From Candidatus Neomarinimicrobiota bacterium (GTDB lineage Bacteria > Fidelibacterota > UBA8477 > JABMPR01), in assembly GCA_016784545.1 (NCBI GenBank), contig JADHUM010000018.1, forward strand, positions 1 to 57,343: a stretch of 57,343 bases of DNA. The letters run 5' to 3'. Shown here piece after piece: positions 9,801 through 18,550 of this stretch. A program made the translations under genes and the position numbers. Under the pieces are notes generated by a model. It saw nothing but the letters and a program-made list of their open reading frames with translations. It ran no database searches and had not been told where the DNA came from. Numbering within the stretch: position 1 is the first letter of the stretch; every line of letters begins with the position of its first letter.

Positions 9801-10088
9801 GACGTTGATTTTCAGCCCATTGAACAACAGGGCTTGATCAATGGAATCGCTGATCGTGGCAATGACGGTGCCATTTATTATGGTAGGCTAGATGATGGTG
9901 AAATCGTGCACGATGCAGATTATTGGGAATACATCGGTGAGGGTGACGAGGCTCAATGGTCCCAGGTCAGCAAATCTCGGATGGATAAAATTCTGGATGA
10001 AAAAGCCTATATCGATATGCCCAATCAAACTTCCTTTAATTTCTTAAATCCTCGACAAATCTTTTTTGGGATTCAATTAACATTTTGA
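6840..10088 (+). CDS. TonB-dependent outer-membrane receptor (chitin locus)
   Basis: The 1082-residue protein has a long N-region and a signal peptide ending near T-T-H-A-G (about residue 41). A carboxypeptidase-regulatory-like beta-sandwich follows (about 45-130; G-K-I-S-G-K-I-T-D...G-E-P-M-I-G-V-N-V). Next come a plug domain (about 135-245, with G-G-G-A-E-E-L-L-F-Q-V-D and E-Y-G-Q-V-R-T-G) and a large beta-barrel ending in an aromatic strand, F-F-G-I-Q-L-T-F. It should take up large ligands, here presumably chito-oligosaccharides, using TonB energy. In Bacteroidota such SusC-type receptors are paired with SusD. Here the next gene, overlapping by 4 bp at a TTGA, is an unrelated secreted protein. 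A second ATG at 6849 is an alternative start. Confidence 0.85.
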   Translation: MEQMYEHLRNRFLKKFDSKQKKTSWLLAIMLLCSTMVTTHAGVTGKISGKITDTETGEPMIGVNVIIDGTMFGAATDLEGHYTILRIPPGTYSITATTIGYSEITVTEVRVSIDQTARIDILMSSAAILGDVVTVTATRPVVQPDVATSVTSLRGREIQELPVSNVTSAIALQAGIEDGLVIRGGGAEELLFQVDDVTLRDARNNQPITGIPMSSILELSIERGGFNAEYGQVRTGLVNIVTKEGSTDHYESTMTVKYSPASPKHFGMSPYDEGSMWMRPYLDEDVAWTGTDNGAWDIYTRNQYPDFTGWNAISEQLLSDTDPSNDLSPLAAQKLFIWQHRRTPSTDQIDHNIDAGFGGPVPFLGHRGFSFYVSYRSQREMLMIPLSLDDYVDHDVMLSVTADVSPGINIRYIGMLGQSANVAQNYDEANGTTTSFLRSPWQIANRTSDSQISARVFTPSFYSVATLKHQLNALTLTHTLSAKTYYAASMEQISRSYLTGPISQRDTTRSNEIVPGYFVDEAPFGFSGLPNVGIGNEATDFFFGGHTATSRDSSVTTSTTIKFDLTSQLNFQNLVKTGFELTYSDLDLSYGFVKELFPDGNNYVKTQNNPIRAAAYIQDKYEVREFILNIGLRADYSNANRAWPSLIPFSDEWKEYASPSYNSDSSYTSSDAKSRFNLSPRLAISHPITKESKLFFNYGHFQQLPTYEEMFRMGRGSLGQLENIGDPELFLERTVSYELGFDYSFMNQYLFQVAGFYHDIIDQQDFTDFFSRDGIQVRAANNNSYEDIRGLEFSARKTKGDWVTGFLNYTYQVSTSGRFGKAEIHENPTDQRHYDENTANLYQSKPIPQPYGRASVTFHTPRTFGPKIMGINPAGSWALNLLGYWKAGQQLKVTGTYPGAKQGAGTYLKYRNLHNLVIRLKKNTYIQDRNISFFVEVNNALNTKSLSLVGFQDFHDQLSYFTSLHLPKSRDYQNIVGDDLIGDYRDLDVDFQPIEQQGLINGIADRGNDGAIYYGRLDDGEIVHDADYWEYIGEGDEAQWSQVSKSRMDKILDEKAYIDMPNQTSFNFLNPRQIFFGIQLTF

Positions 10089-10162
10089 GTGAGAGACTGT
10101 ACACAGCGCAGGTCTGTTCCAATAGTGAAAGAAAATATTTTATGAATAGCTCAGGCATCAAC

Positions 10163-12238
10163 ATGAAACATCTACGCAAACTGCTGATTGCTCTCGCAAT
10201 ATTTTCCTTGAGTATTTCGCTTTTTGCTCAGCCAAGCGGGCTCGAGGTGAAATGGTTCAGAGTAGGGAACTTGCACAGTTGGTATTCAAGTTTGGGATGT
10301 GAGCTGGAAGCTCGCGGACCACTGGGTGATCAGATGGAAGGCTTGAACTGGCCAGCCCAATATGGTCGCTATGATAATCAAGCCGCCAAATCAATGTGGA
10401 TCGGCACCACTGATTATGTTGACCCGACCTACAATGACACACCTTTTCCTTATAAAGTGGTGGTGGCCGGAACCAGGACAGCTGATCCACTGCGCATGAT
10501 CATGCCCATAGAATTCAGTATGATCGGAAAATTTGATCACCCTCTAGTGATCGTCGATGGTAATCCAGGTACAGATATGGATTATGGTGATATAGTTGAT
10601 GTTGTTGATCCTGACATCAGCGCTGATAGAATCATAATCAATAAAGTAAACTCATCAATTGGAATTACCGTCACGAGAACCCTATCAGCTTATTCACAAC
10701 AGAATAACGACAACTATTTTATTTATGATTATGTCTTTGAAAATACTGGAATCATTGATCTTGATGGCACCGTAGTAGAGAAAACACTCACGGATGTGGT
10801 GTTTCATTTTCAATCTCGCTATGCCTTTGGTTGGGTCCCTTTCGAGGAAGATTGGTACCCTTCAAATAACATTACTTGGGGACGAAACAGTGTAAATCAT
10901 ACCATCTTTGAGGATCCTGATAATGGCGATCCCATGCGCGCAACATATGTTTGGTATGGACCTCATTCCCAATCAATTCATGGATGCGATGCCGATTGGG
11001 GTTTACCTCATCCTACAGAAGGGCGAGCTCTGGGACATCCGGCATACACCGGGGTTGTCGTGTTGCATGCTGATGGTAGTGCCGATGACGAGAGTGATGA
11101 TCTGAGCCAGCCATCCACCACAGCCCATCTTGGGTCTGACGGGGACAACTTGTCATTCGATCAATATGTACCCAGCGTTATGGCTACCTATTATGAGAAT
11201 ATGACCAAGGGCCATCCCGAGATGTCAATTTGGGAGGAAATGCAATCCAGTGGTATCAGTTGTGGTGATCAATACGGCGGTGATCCAGGTGGCTATTCAC
11301 CAGCTCAAGGTTATGGACCCTATACCCTTGCCCCTGGTGATAATATTCACATCGTTTTTGCAGAAGCCGTTGCCGGAATTGATTATCAAAAGAGTACCCT
11401 TGTTGGAAACACTTGGTTCAATGATGCTGGTCCCTTTGACTTGCCTGGAAGCGGGACCACCACCGACCGTAATGAGTACAAGCGCCAGTGGGTACAGACC
11501 GGTGAAGATTCGCTGATGCAGACTTTTCGGCGTGCGAAAGACACCTATGACAACAATTATGTCATCGACCAACCCCCACCACCACCCAGTGAATTTCTGA
11601 TCAACTCCGGTGGTGATAGAATTATCCTGAATTGGAATCAACAAGCTGAGCTGGATGACAATTTTTCAGGGTATCAGGTCTATCGAGCTGAAGGCAAGCC
11701 AGATGCTTTTTTTGAGCAGATCTATGAATGCGGTCCCGGCACAGATAAAGCTCAAGTCGTCAATCAATTTGAGGATGTGACTGCCCGGAGGGGTTTTGAC
11801 TATTATTACTATGTGCTCAGTGTAGGGAGCAATGGCTTGGTGAGTAGTAAATTCTACACCATGACCAATACACCCGCTTATTTGAGAAGACCTGCAGCCG
11901 AATCATTCACTGCCCTTAGAATTGTCCCAAACCCCTACCACATCAAGGCCCGAAGTCTTCAGTTCAATGCCTCCGATCGCTTGGCCTTTTATGGCCTCCC
12001 AGGATTTTGCACGATCCGGATTTATACTGAAAGAGGGGATCTGATAAAAACAATTGAACACGAGGATGGCAGTGGAGATGAGTTGTGGAACTCAACCACA
12101 GCTGCCCGCCAACTGGTGGTTAGCGGATTGTACATAGCCCATTTTGAGGTCACCCGAAAAATTAGCGATGAGGAAACAGGCGAAGTCCTCTATCGAAAAG
12201 GTGATCAAACCATTAGAAAATTTGTGGTGATCCGATGA
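10163..12238 (+). CDS. Large secreted partner protein with V-P-N-P-Y C-terminal domain
   Basis: I do not recognise a named family. The chosen ATG gives a clean signal peptide (M-K-H-L-R-K-L-L...L-F-A-Q); an ATG at 10142 and a TTG at 10085 overlapping the receptor stop are alternatives. The body of about 490 residues is rich in Asp, Gly and aromatic residues (G-A-R-D-Y-V-F-E-N-T-G-type beta strands). A fibronectin-III-like module follows (Y-Q-V-Y-R-A-E...Y-Y-Y-Y-V-L-S-V), then a terminal domain opening with R-I-V-P-N-P-Y that resembles the FlgD-like sorting fold but lacks the N-Y-P-N-P-F-N motif and the K-M-L-Y-L-K end. The protein at 40010 has the same architecture and the same position after a TonB receptor and before a PorV gene. 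It may replace SusD as the surface lid or ligand-capture component; that is inference. Confidence 0.7.
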   Translation: MKHLRKLLIALAIFSLSISLFAQPSGLEVKWFRVGNLHSWYSSLGCELEARGPLGDQMEGLNWPAQYGRYDNQAAKSMWIGTTDYVDPTYNDTPFPYKVVVAGTRTADPLRMIMPIEFSMIGKFDHPLVIVDGNPGTDMDYGDIVDVVDPDISADRIIINKVNSSIGITVTRTLSAYSQQNNDNYFIYDYVFENTGIIDLDGTVVEKTLTDVVFHFQSRYAFGWVPFEEDWYPSNNITWGRNSVNHTIFEDPDNGDPMRATYVWYGPHSQSIHGCDADWGLPHPTEGRALGHPAYTGVVVLHADGSADDESDDLSQPSTTAHLGSDGDNLSFDQYVPSVMATYYENMTKGHPEMSIWEEMQSSGISCGDQYGGDPGGYSPAQGYGPYTLAPGDNIHIVFAEAVAGIDYQKSTLVGNTWFNDAGPFDLPGSGTTTDRNEYKRQWVQTGEDSLMQTFRRAKDTYDNNYVIDQPPPPPSEFLINSGGDRIILNWNQQAELDDNFSGYQVYRAEGKPDAFFEQIYECGPGTDKAQVVNQFEDVTARRGFDYYYYVLSVGSNGLVSSKFYTMTNTPAYLRRPAAESFTALRIVPNPYHIKARSLQFNASDRLAFYGLPGFCTIRIYTERGDLIKTIEHEDGSGDELWNSTTAARQLVVSGLYIAHFEVTRKISDEETGEVLYRKGDQTIRKFVVIR

Positions 12239-12270
12239 TAAAGAATTTCTCCCGGACCCTTGAGGCATCC

Positions 12271-13014
12271 ATGAAAAATAGTTTCAATCATCGACTAATA
12301 TCAGGGCTTATTATGCTCTGCCTTCTTGCGCCCCTCATGACCTGTGACCTTGTCACACCTGAGGAATTTGCAGAAGGTGAGACAAGTATCTCTACCTTTG
12401 ACGATCGAGCCTGTGAGTTTCTTTCCCGCGAGCTTCACCCACTAGACACTATTTATAGCGCTCAGGATACCAGCGTGGTTGTGGATACCCTCTATTTAGA
12501 ATTAAATGCTAAAATGGATTCATTCACCATATTGCTGGATTCTCTGCTCTCCGATACGGTGTTTACAGAAACATCCACATTTGCGAGTTTATACGACTCC
12601 ATTGCCAATCAGCTGGATGCGGTGGTCCTGGATACCACGAATTTAGTGAACTACGGTGGGAACTCAGTATACCTACACTTCCCAAGCGCTATTTCTGGCG
12701 AGGCCACGGTCTTTGTAAGTTGGGCATTTGATAAGAATAATGTCAGTGATTATGTCAGTATTGATCTCATCGACAGAGATGGAAACCTCGCGAATATTGC
12801 TTCCCAGGATATGCCTCTGGCCATCGTTTCGGGCTGTACCCAGGAGTATGTGGCCGACTTTGCCACAGCAGAAATCGCCAACACTCCCGTGGTCAAGACT
12901 CGTACCACTTTTGATCTTGAGGCAATTCCATATTTAGTGCAGGTCAAGGTGACCAAGTTTATCGATGGGACCTCGAGGGTTCCCCTTCGCATAACCCTTC
13001 TTCAGAATGATTAG
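12271..13014 (+). CDS. Small lipoprotein of unknown function
   Basis: No family is recognised. The start at 12271 has GAGG five bases upstream and gives a lipoprotein signal with lipobox L-M-T-C; an ATG at 12235 overlapping the previous stop (ATGA) would add 12 residues. The mature part begins with an acidic linker (D-L-V-T-P-E-E-F-A-E-G-E), has a helical or coiled stretch rich in Asp/Leu/Ser, and ends in a beta-rich half of about 120 residues. It lies between the V-P-N-P-Y protein and the PorV gene, an arrangement absent from the galactan locus, so it is probably an outer-membrane accessory specific to this uptake system. Confidence 0.6.
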   Translation: MKNSFNHRLISGLIMLCLLAPLMTCDLVTPEEFAEGETSISTFDDRACEFLSRELHPLDTIYSAQDTSVVVDTLYLELNAKMDSFTILLDSLLSDTVFTETSTFASLYDSIANQLDAVVLDTTNLVNYGGNSVYLHFPSAISGEATVFVSWAFDKNNVSDYVSIDLIDRDGNLANIASQDMPLAIVSGCTQEYVADFATAEIANTPVVKTRTTFDLEAIPYLVQVKVTKFIDGTSRVPLRITLLQND

Positions 13015-13031
13015 ATCGGAGCCCCAAGTCA

Positions 13032-14084
13032 ATGAATTATAGAGATCAGATCCGGGCTTACACAGGAAGCTTGAGGATGCTTAACCAACCCGGCTTAGGC
13101 ACAGTCATCATTTTGATTCTAATGCTTTGTCTAAATTCGCAAGGCTTAGCCCAAACTAATGAAAAGGATGCTCAAACTGGCTTCCAGTTTATGAGCGTGA
13201 ATTCTGATGCGCGAGCAGCAGCCATGGCTGAAGCAGTTACAACCATTGCAGGCTCACCTACGGCACTCTTTTTTAATCCCGCTGGGATGGCACGCACGAC
13301 GACACAGTTCGACGCCAGCTTCAACATCAATCAATGGATAGCAAATATTCAACACAATTCCGTCGGCATTCTTTATAGCCCAAAAGATGGAAAGTATGGT
13401 GTGTTTGGTTTGAGTTTGATGTCGGTGGATTATGGGACCCTCCAGGGAACCATGGTTTGGCCTAATGCAATGGGCTATATCGACACCGAAGAGTTCTCCC
13501 CATCCGCATTTTCCTTGGGTCTGGGTTACGCCAGGGCGCTTACAGATAAATTCGCTGTGGGTGTTCATCTAAAAAATGCCTCCTCAGCGCTAGGGCAGAG
13601 TACCATCCTCAAAGAAGATTCCACATTTGCCACCACTAAAAATGTTGCCAGTGCTTTGGCGGTAGATTTCGGAACCCTGTTTAATACAGGAATAAGAAAT
13701 TTGGTTGTGGGTATGTCGGTGAAGAATTTTTCCCAGGAAATCACCTACGCCAATGGTGAAGAAAACTTCCAACTTCCCTTAACATTCACCTTGGGGATTT
13801 CCATGGAGCTTTTTGAAATGATGGGTATGGAATCTAACCAGGCCGTCCATCTGGCACTGGATGCAACCCATCCTCGATCTCACCCTGAGCAATTCAAGTT
13901 TGGTCTTGAATATCAACCGCTAAAAATGCTCGCTTTCAGATCGGGCTATATCATGAATAATGATGAAGACGGATTCACTTTTGGCTTAGGCGTGAACTAC
14001 TCAGGTTTTGCTTTCGATTATGCCCTCACGCCATTTGGTAGATTTGATAATGTACAAAGATTTTCCCTCAGGATCGCGTTATGA
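13032..14084 (+). CDS. PorV/PorQ-family outer-membrane beta-barrel protein
   Basis: The 350-residue protein begins with a signal peptide ending L-A-Q and then a signature of the PorV/PorQ (UPF0164) family: F-M-S-V-N-S-D-A-R-A-A-A-M-A-E-A and S-P-T-A-L-F-F-N-P-A-G-M-A. Alternating hydrophobic strands follow and the last residues, F-S-L-R-I-A-L, form a barrel-closing strand. In Bacteroidota PorV works with the type IX system to shuttle cargo to the surface. A locus-embedded copy directly after the receptor and its partner suggests surface delivery of locus products. The stop overlaps the next gene's possible upstream start (ATGATGA). A second member lies at 43522. Confidence 0.8.
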   Translation: MNYRDQIRAYTGSLRMLNQPGLGTVIILILMLCLNSQGLAQTNEKDAQTGFQFMSVNSDARAAAMAEAVTTIAGSPTALFFNPAGMARTTTQFDASFNINQWIANIQHNSVGILYSPKDGKYGVFGLSLMSVDYGTLQGTMVWPNAMGYIDTEEFSPSAFSLGLGYARALTDKFAVGVHLKNASSALGQSTILKEDSTFATTKNVASALAVDFGTLFNTGIRNLVVGMSVKNFSQEITYANGEENFQLPLTFTLGISMELFEMMGMESNQAVHLALDATHPRSHPEQFKFGLEYQPLKMLAFRSGYIMNNDEDGFTFGLGVNYSGFAFDYALTPFGRFDNVQRFSLRIAL

Positions 14085-14128
14085 TGAAAAGGGTAACAGG
14101 CTCAATGCGCATTAAGAATTTAAGCAAT

Positions 14129-15346
14129 ATGAAAAGACTTCTTCTGGTGACACTGGTGGGCATATTGATGTTCGCCTGTGAGGAATATCCCGAAATTGAT
14201 CTTTTAACTTATGACGACCAAGTGATTGGAACGGATCCAGTTATCCTCGATATCACGCCCCCGGCGGCGACTGCTTTTGCTGCCTATACAATTATTACCA
14301 TAAGTGGAGAACACTTTTCACCAGACAGTGGGGGAAACACGGTCTATTTCAGTGGTGTTCAGGCCCAGATTCAGAGTGAATCAGAAACTGAAATTGTTGT
14401 GCTCGCTCCAGATATTGTGGGTGAAGATCTTGCATTAAACCTTGTTGTTGACGGCGCCTTAAATATTGTCACCGTGCCCTACAGTCTGGCCAATCTCAGC
14501 CTGGAATATGGCGGGTTTGGAAATGCTGAAAAGACGCGCTGTATTGCAGTTGATAATGCTGAAAATCTATACGCGATGCTGGATGATAGAACCGTTATCA
14601 AGGTCACAGAAACTGGTGAGCGCACCATTTTTGGAACAACCCTAAGCTTTCCCTCAGCCGGTGAGATGAGAGTCGGACCAGGTGGCGCATTATTTATCCA
14701 ACGGACCAGTCAAAGAAGTATCTACCGTATCGGACCTGATGGGGGTGATGCTGAAGAGCATATCATTTTCCCCGAGAGCGTAGAAGGAAGTAATGTCCGC
14801 CTGACTTCCTTTGATTTTGATGCACAGGGAAACATTTATGCCGGAGGGGTCAGTGGTGGACTGGTCGCTCACAATGTGAATGGCAACGTATATGGACTGG
14901 GTGATTATTACGATGGCGTTAAAATAAAATCAGTGCGCGTGTACGATGGCTATGTCTATCTGGGACGTGAAGATGGTATTTGGCGCAGTGAGATTCTTAG
15001 CGACACTGGCAGTGTTGGAGCCGGTGAATTTATCTTCGATTGGGAAAACTCAGGAACCTTCTCTGCTTCCGATTTAAAATCCATCACCTTTGCCAGCGAT
15101 GGCGATATGTATATAGGCACAGCGAATACGACGACGACCACCCTCGATCCAATTCTTGTTTTACATCCCGATGGGAGTACTGAAGCCCTCTACCCCGGAC
15201 AATTGTTACTTCCAGCAGATCATATGGTCTGGGGAAGTGGTGCATTCATGTATGTAAATCGCGCCAATCGAGATGCTGAGTTGAGAAGGATCATCCGTGT
15301 TAACCTCTTAAAACCTGGCGCACCCCATTACGGGCGTGGTCTATAA
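14129..15346 (+). CDS. IPT/TIG-domain surface lipoprotein with propeller-like C-terminus
   Basis: The start at 14129 gives a lipoprotein signal with lipobox L-M-F-A-C; an ATG at 14081 overlapping the PorV stop is an alternative. After a short linker comes an IPT/TIG immunoglobulin-like domain (D-P-V-I-L-D-I-T-P-P-A-A...I-T-I-S-G-E-H-F). The rest, about 270 residues, has repeated D-x-x-G-N-I-Y-A / G-D-M-Y-I-G units like NHL or SMP-30 beta-propellers. IPT/TIG lipoproteins in polysaccharide-utilization loci often act as surface glycan-binding proteins. That role is likely here given the gene order but is not shown by sequence alone. Confidence 0.7.
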   Translation: MKRLLLVTLVGILMFACEEYPEIDLLTYDDQVIGTDPVILDITPPAATAFAAYTIITISGEHFSPDSGGNTVYFSGVQAQIQSESETEIVVLAPDIVGEDLALNLVVDGALNIVTVPYSLANLSLEYGGFGNAEKTRCIAVDNAENLYAMLDDRTVIKVTETGERTIFGTTLSFPSAGEMRVGPGGALFIQRTSQRSIYRIGPDGGDAEEHIIFPESVEGSNVRLTSFDFDAQGNIYAGGVSGGLVAHNVNGNVYGLGDYYDGVKIKSVRVYDGYVYLGREDGIWRSEILSDTGSVGAGEFIFDWENSGTFSASDLKSITFASDGDMYIGTANTTTTTLDPILVLHPDGSTEALYPGQLLLPADHMVWGSGAFMYVNRANRDAELRRIIRVNLLKPGAPHYGRGL

Positions 15347-15408
15347 GACTGATGAATTTTTATGAAAAAAACAACCAAGACAACAAATCCAAAGAAGGAG
15401 GATTGATT

Positions 15409-16965
15409 ATGCTTAGTAGGTTACAAAAGAAGACAGCTTGGGCTGTTGTACTAAGTTTATTTTGCACCTTGAGCTTTGCTCAAACGACGATTCTGAGTTT
15501 TGATGAAACGTCTGCAGACTGGGCCGTGGTGATGGGACATCCCGGTAACACCATTATTCTAGAAGATGATTTTGAGGACTTCGTAGAAGGAGCCGGAAGT
15601 ATGCAGGTTGATGTTCAGCTGGTAGATCTGGTTGGATGGGGTACCTGGACAGACCTTGGATTTACCTTTCCAGAGGTCCAAGATTTTACTGGCTACAGTG
15701 AGATGCGCTTCAAAATGAAGCTTCTCAAAGAACCCACCTCAAACATTCGGTCTATGCAATTTACCTGTGATGTGTTTGAAGCATCAGGTGAACTATGGCG
15801 TTATCCTGAAGATATGGATATTTTCTATAGCCCACATACAGACGCTGCTGGATCTGAGTGGTTTGAAGTCGTGATTCCTTTCAGCCGTTTTGCCCAACCT
15901 GGTTGGTACTCCACACCGGACAATGGCATTTTTGATCCTGGTGCAATCACTTCATTCAATTTTGGTGTTCATTCAGATAGCTCTGCAGGATTTTTCAACG
16001 CTCCCTTTGATACAGTCTCATTTCTTATCGATGATCTGTATTTAGCAAATCCTGTTGAAGATGGCCAAATGCATGCGTTTGATGAGATGGCTGGTGATTG
16101 GACAATGGGTGCAGGTAATGAAAATGTTGTTATTCTTCTTGAAGATGATTATGATAACATTTTTGAGGGTGCCTCAGCCATGGCCGTTGAAGTTCAATTT
16201 GATGCCCCCTATGCAACCTGGGGAACCTGGACTGATATAGGCTACACATTTGCTACGCCAGTTTCGCTCGGTGCAGCAACAGAGCTAAGATTCAATATAA
16301 AAATGCTCAAAATTCCAGTTCGGAAGAATCTGATCTTTACATTCGATTTATTCGATGTTGATGAAAATGAACTCCATCGCTGGGGTGGGGATGCTGAACG
16401 TCCCGGTCACTATGGCATCATGGAGCACATCGATATCACTTTCCATGAATGGCGAGAAATTGTAATCCCACTCGATGATATGTTCAGACCATCCTGGTCC
16501 ACCACATACGATGATGAAATTGCAACTGTTGCTGGGATCGCTTTTGGAATTCATACAACTCAAGAGCAGGTTGATGCCGATTGGAATGCCTGTGTTGATG
16601 ATACCCTGGGCTTCGTTATTGATAACTTAAGAATGACACATGCTTCTACGGTTGTTGGCATCGATAATGATCTTCCAGAGGTCGTTCAGAATTTCCAACT
16701 ATCTCAGAACTATCCCAACCCATTCAACCCAACAACGAGCTTCAGCTATGCTCTTCCTAGCAACGAAGAGATCTCAATTGCGGTATATAATATCCGTGGT
16801 GAGCTGGTCACAACCCTGGAACAGGGCTATCAGAATGCTGGACGTCATCAGGTGAGTTGGAATGGAACCGATGATGCTGGTAAAATGGTGAGTAGTGGAA
16901 TCTATATCTACTCTCTTAAATCTGCTTCTCAGAGTGTCTCTAAACAGATGCTATATCTGAAGTAA
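15409..16965 (+). CDS. Sorted surface protein with two tandem carbohydrate-binding-like domains
   Basis: The start at 15409 is fixed by a perfect AAGGAGG (15395-15401) seven bases upstream; the upstream ATG at 15352 has no such site. A signal peptide ending L-S-F-A-Q is followed by two homologous beta-sandwich domains of about 200 residues each. Both show F-D-E, D-W, I-L/L-L-E-D-D, G-T-W-T-D-I/L-G, L-R-F-K/N-M/I-K and a closing F-V/L-I-D-D/N-L strand. The C-terminal about 90 residues form the sorting domain (Q-N-Y-P-N-P-F-N-P-T-T; end K-Q-M-L-Y-L-K). No catalytic motif is visible. The strong ribosome site suggests high expression. It is probably a glycan-binding surface protein of the chitin locus; the binding partner is inferred. 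Confidence 0.75.
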   Translation: MLSRLQKKTAWAVVLSLFCTLSFAQTTILSFDETSADWAVVMGHPGNTIILEDDFEDFVEGAGSMQVDVQLVDLVGWGTWTDLGFTFPEVQDFTGYSEMRFKMKLLKEPTSNIRSMQFTCDVFEASGELWRYPEDMDIFYSPHTDAAGSEWFEVVIPFSRFAQPGWYSTPDNGIFDPGAITSFNFGVHSDSSAGFFNAPFDTVSFLIDDLYLANPVEDGQMHAFDEMAGDWTMGAGNENVVILLEDDYDNIFEGASAMAVEVQFDAPYATWGTWTDIGYTFATPVSLGAATELRFNIKMLKIPVRKNLIFTFDLFDVDENELHRWGGDAERPGHYGIMEHIDITFHEWREIVIPLDDMFRPSWSTTYDDEIATVAGIAFGIHTTQEQVDADWNACVDDTLGFVIDNLRMTHASTVVGIDNDLPEVVQNFQLSQNYPNPFNPTTSFSYALPSNEEISIAVYNIRGELVTTLEQGYQNAGRHQVSWNGTDDAGKMVSSGIYIYSLKSASQSVSKQMLYLK

Positions 16966-17025
16966 ACCAAAAAGAACTCCTTTGGTTATGCCCCATGTGT
17001 TGTTTTTGCATGGGGCATTTTTTTT
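16965..17025 (+). terminator. Strong intrinsic terminator after the TonB operon
   Basis: A perfect 10-bp stem ATGCCCCATG (16988-16997) / CATGGGGCAT (17009-17018) with an 11-nt loop is followed by a run of eight T. A second small hairpin, AACCAAA (16965-16971) / TTTGGTT (16981-16987), abuts it upstream. This ends the rightward transcript and separates it from the permease gene. Confidence 0.9.
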
Positions 17026-17161
17026 AATTTGATGAAGAGCCATGCTGTATTCTCACTACCACTAAGGCTGGAAATAGTGTACTTCAGCAATTAGATTCAA
17101 CTCATTGCCCGGAATTATTGTCCAACATGCAGTTCACTTAAAATTTTATGGAAAGTATTAA

Positions 17162-18430
17162 ATGATAAAGAATTTTTTCAAATCTAAACACCCGGCCACC
17201 TGGGTGCCGACACTATACTTTTCTGAAGGTCTACCCTTCGTTGCAACGGCTACCGTTTCGGTTCTCATGTACAAAAGCCTAGGCTTATCTGATGCTCAGA
17301 TAGCCTTGTTCACAACCCTGGTAATGTGGCCCTGGACCCTTAAACCACTCTGGGGACCAGTTTTGGAAATGTTCAAAACCAAAAAACATTTTGTGGTTGC
17401 TACCCAGTTTATTGGTGGCATTGCATTTGGACTATTGGCTCTATCATTACCGCTTGATGGATTTCTGCGCTATTCCCTGGCAATGTTCGTCATTATTGCC
17501 TTCAATTCAGCAACCCATGATATTGCGGCGGATGGCGTTTTCATTAACACGCTCTCCCCGGATGAGCAAGCACGCTATGTGGGTTGGCAGGGTGCCTTCT
17601 ATAATGTGGCAAAAGTACTGTCTCAGGGCGCTCTGGTCTATATTGCAGGAAAACTCGAAGTGACCATTGGTGTCACAGAGGCCTGGATGGTAGTAATGGG
17701 CTTATTTGGCATCATCCTCATTCTCATGGCCTTGTATCATTTAAAGATGCTGCCATCTGGAGGTGCTTCAACCAAGGTGCAGAGCTTCGGTGAAGCTTTT
17801 CAGACTTTTGGGCTAGTCCTAAAAACTTTTTTCCAGAAAAAAAACATTCTGTGGGGCATCGCATTTATCGTTTTGTTTAGAACTGCTGAAGGTCAACTGA
17901 CCAAAATAGTCCCCTTATTCATGCGTGCAGCCAGAGAAGACGGTGGACTCGGACTCCTCACTTCCGATATTGGAATTGCTTACGGAATATTTGGTGCTGC
18001 CGCCTTTGTAATCGGATCAATATCTGGAGGCTATTATGTGGCAAGGAAGGGTCTAAAGAATTCAATCTTTATACTCGCCATCATCTTTAATCTGCCAGAT
18101 ATAGTCTATGCCTATTTAGCTTACAGCCTGCCTGAAAACTTTGCCGTTATCTGTGCCGCCATCACCATAGAGTGGTTTGGCTATGGCTTTGGGTTTGTCG
18201 GTATCATACTTTTCATGATGCAACAAATTGCCCCTGGAAAGTACAAAATGGCTCACTATGCATTTGCTACAGCCGTGATGAATTTGGGGTTTATGCTCCC
18301 CTCTATGGTCTCAGGATATATCAGCGATTTTCTGGGGTATAAATATTTCTTCCTCTGGGTCATGGTGGCTACCATTCCCTCATTCTTAGCAGCCTGGTTT
18401 GTACCTTTTAATAAGGTGGAAACTGAATAG
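17162..18430 (+). CDS. MFS permease, AmpG-like
   Basis: The 422-residue protein is almost entirely hydrophobic, with about 12 predicted membrane spans and no signal peptide. Characteristic blocks include Y-F-S-E-G-L-P-F near residue 20, W-P-W-T-L-K-P-L-W-G-P near 58-68 and H-D-I-A-A-D-G near 119. These place it with AmpG/PAT-type major facilitator permeases, which carry anhydro-muropeptides or GlcNAc-containing saccharides into the cytoplasm by proton symport. Position between the chitin uptake operon and a chitinase suggests that it moves chitobiose or GlcNAc across the inner membrane, feeding ChbP. It is preceded by a terminator and 136 bp of non-coding DNA, so it should have its own promoter. 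Confidence 0.85.
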   Translation: MIKNFFKSKHPATWVPTLYFSEGLPFVATATVSVLMYKSLGLSDAQIALFTTLVMWPWTLKPLWGPVLEMFKTKKHFVVATQFIGGIAFGLLALSLPLDGFLRYSLAMFVIIAFNSATHDIAADGVFINTLSPDEQARYVGWQGAFYNVAKVLSQGALVYIAGKLEVTIGVTEAWMVVMGLFGIILILMALYHLKMLPSGGASTKVQSFGEAFQTFGLVLKTFFQKKNILWGIAFIVLFRTAEGQLTKIVPLFMRAAREDGGLGLLTSDIGIAYGIFGAAAFVIGSISGGYYVARKGLKNSIFILAIIFNLPDIVYAYLAYSLPENFAVICAAITIEWFGYGFGFVGIILFMMQQIAPGKYKMAHYAFATAVMNLGFMLPSMVSGYISDFLGYKYFFLWVMVATIPSFLAAWFVPFNKVETE

Positions 18431-18550
18431 TCGTTGTTCTAATAGAGTCGCGCTTTGCAGTTAGTACTGTTTTTTAATGGCTAGAATATTGAAGCTCGAT
18501 AGGTTGGGTGACCTCCTTTGGTCCATCCAGCTCCCATCGACAGGATTACT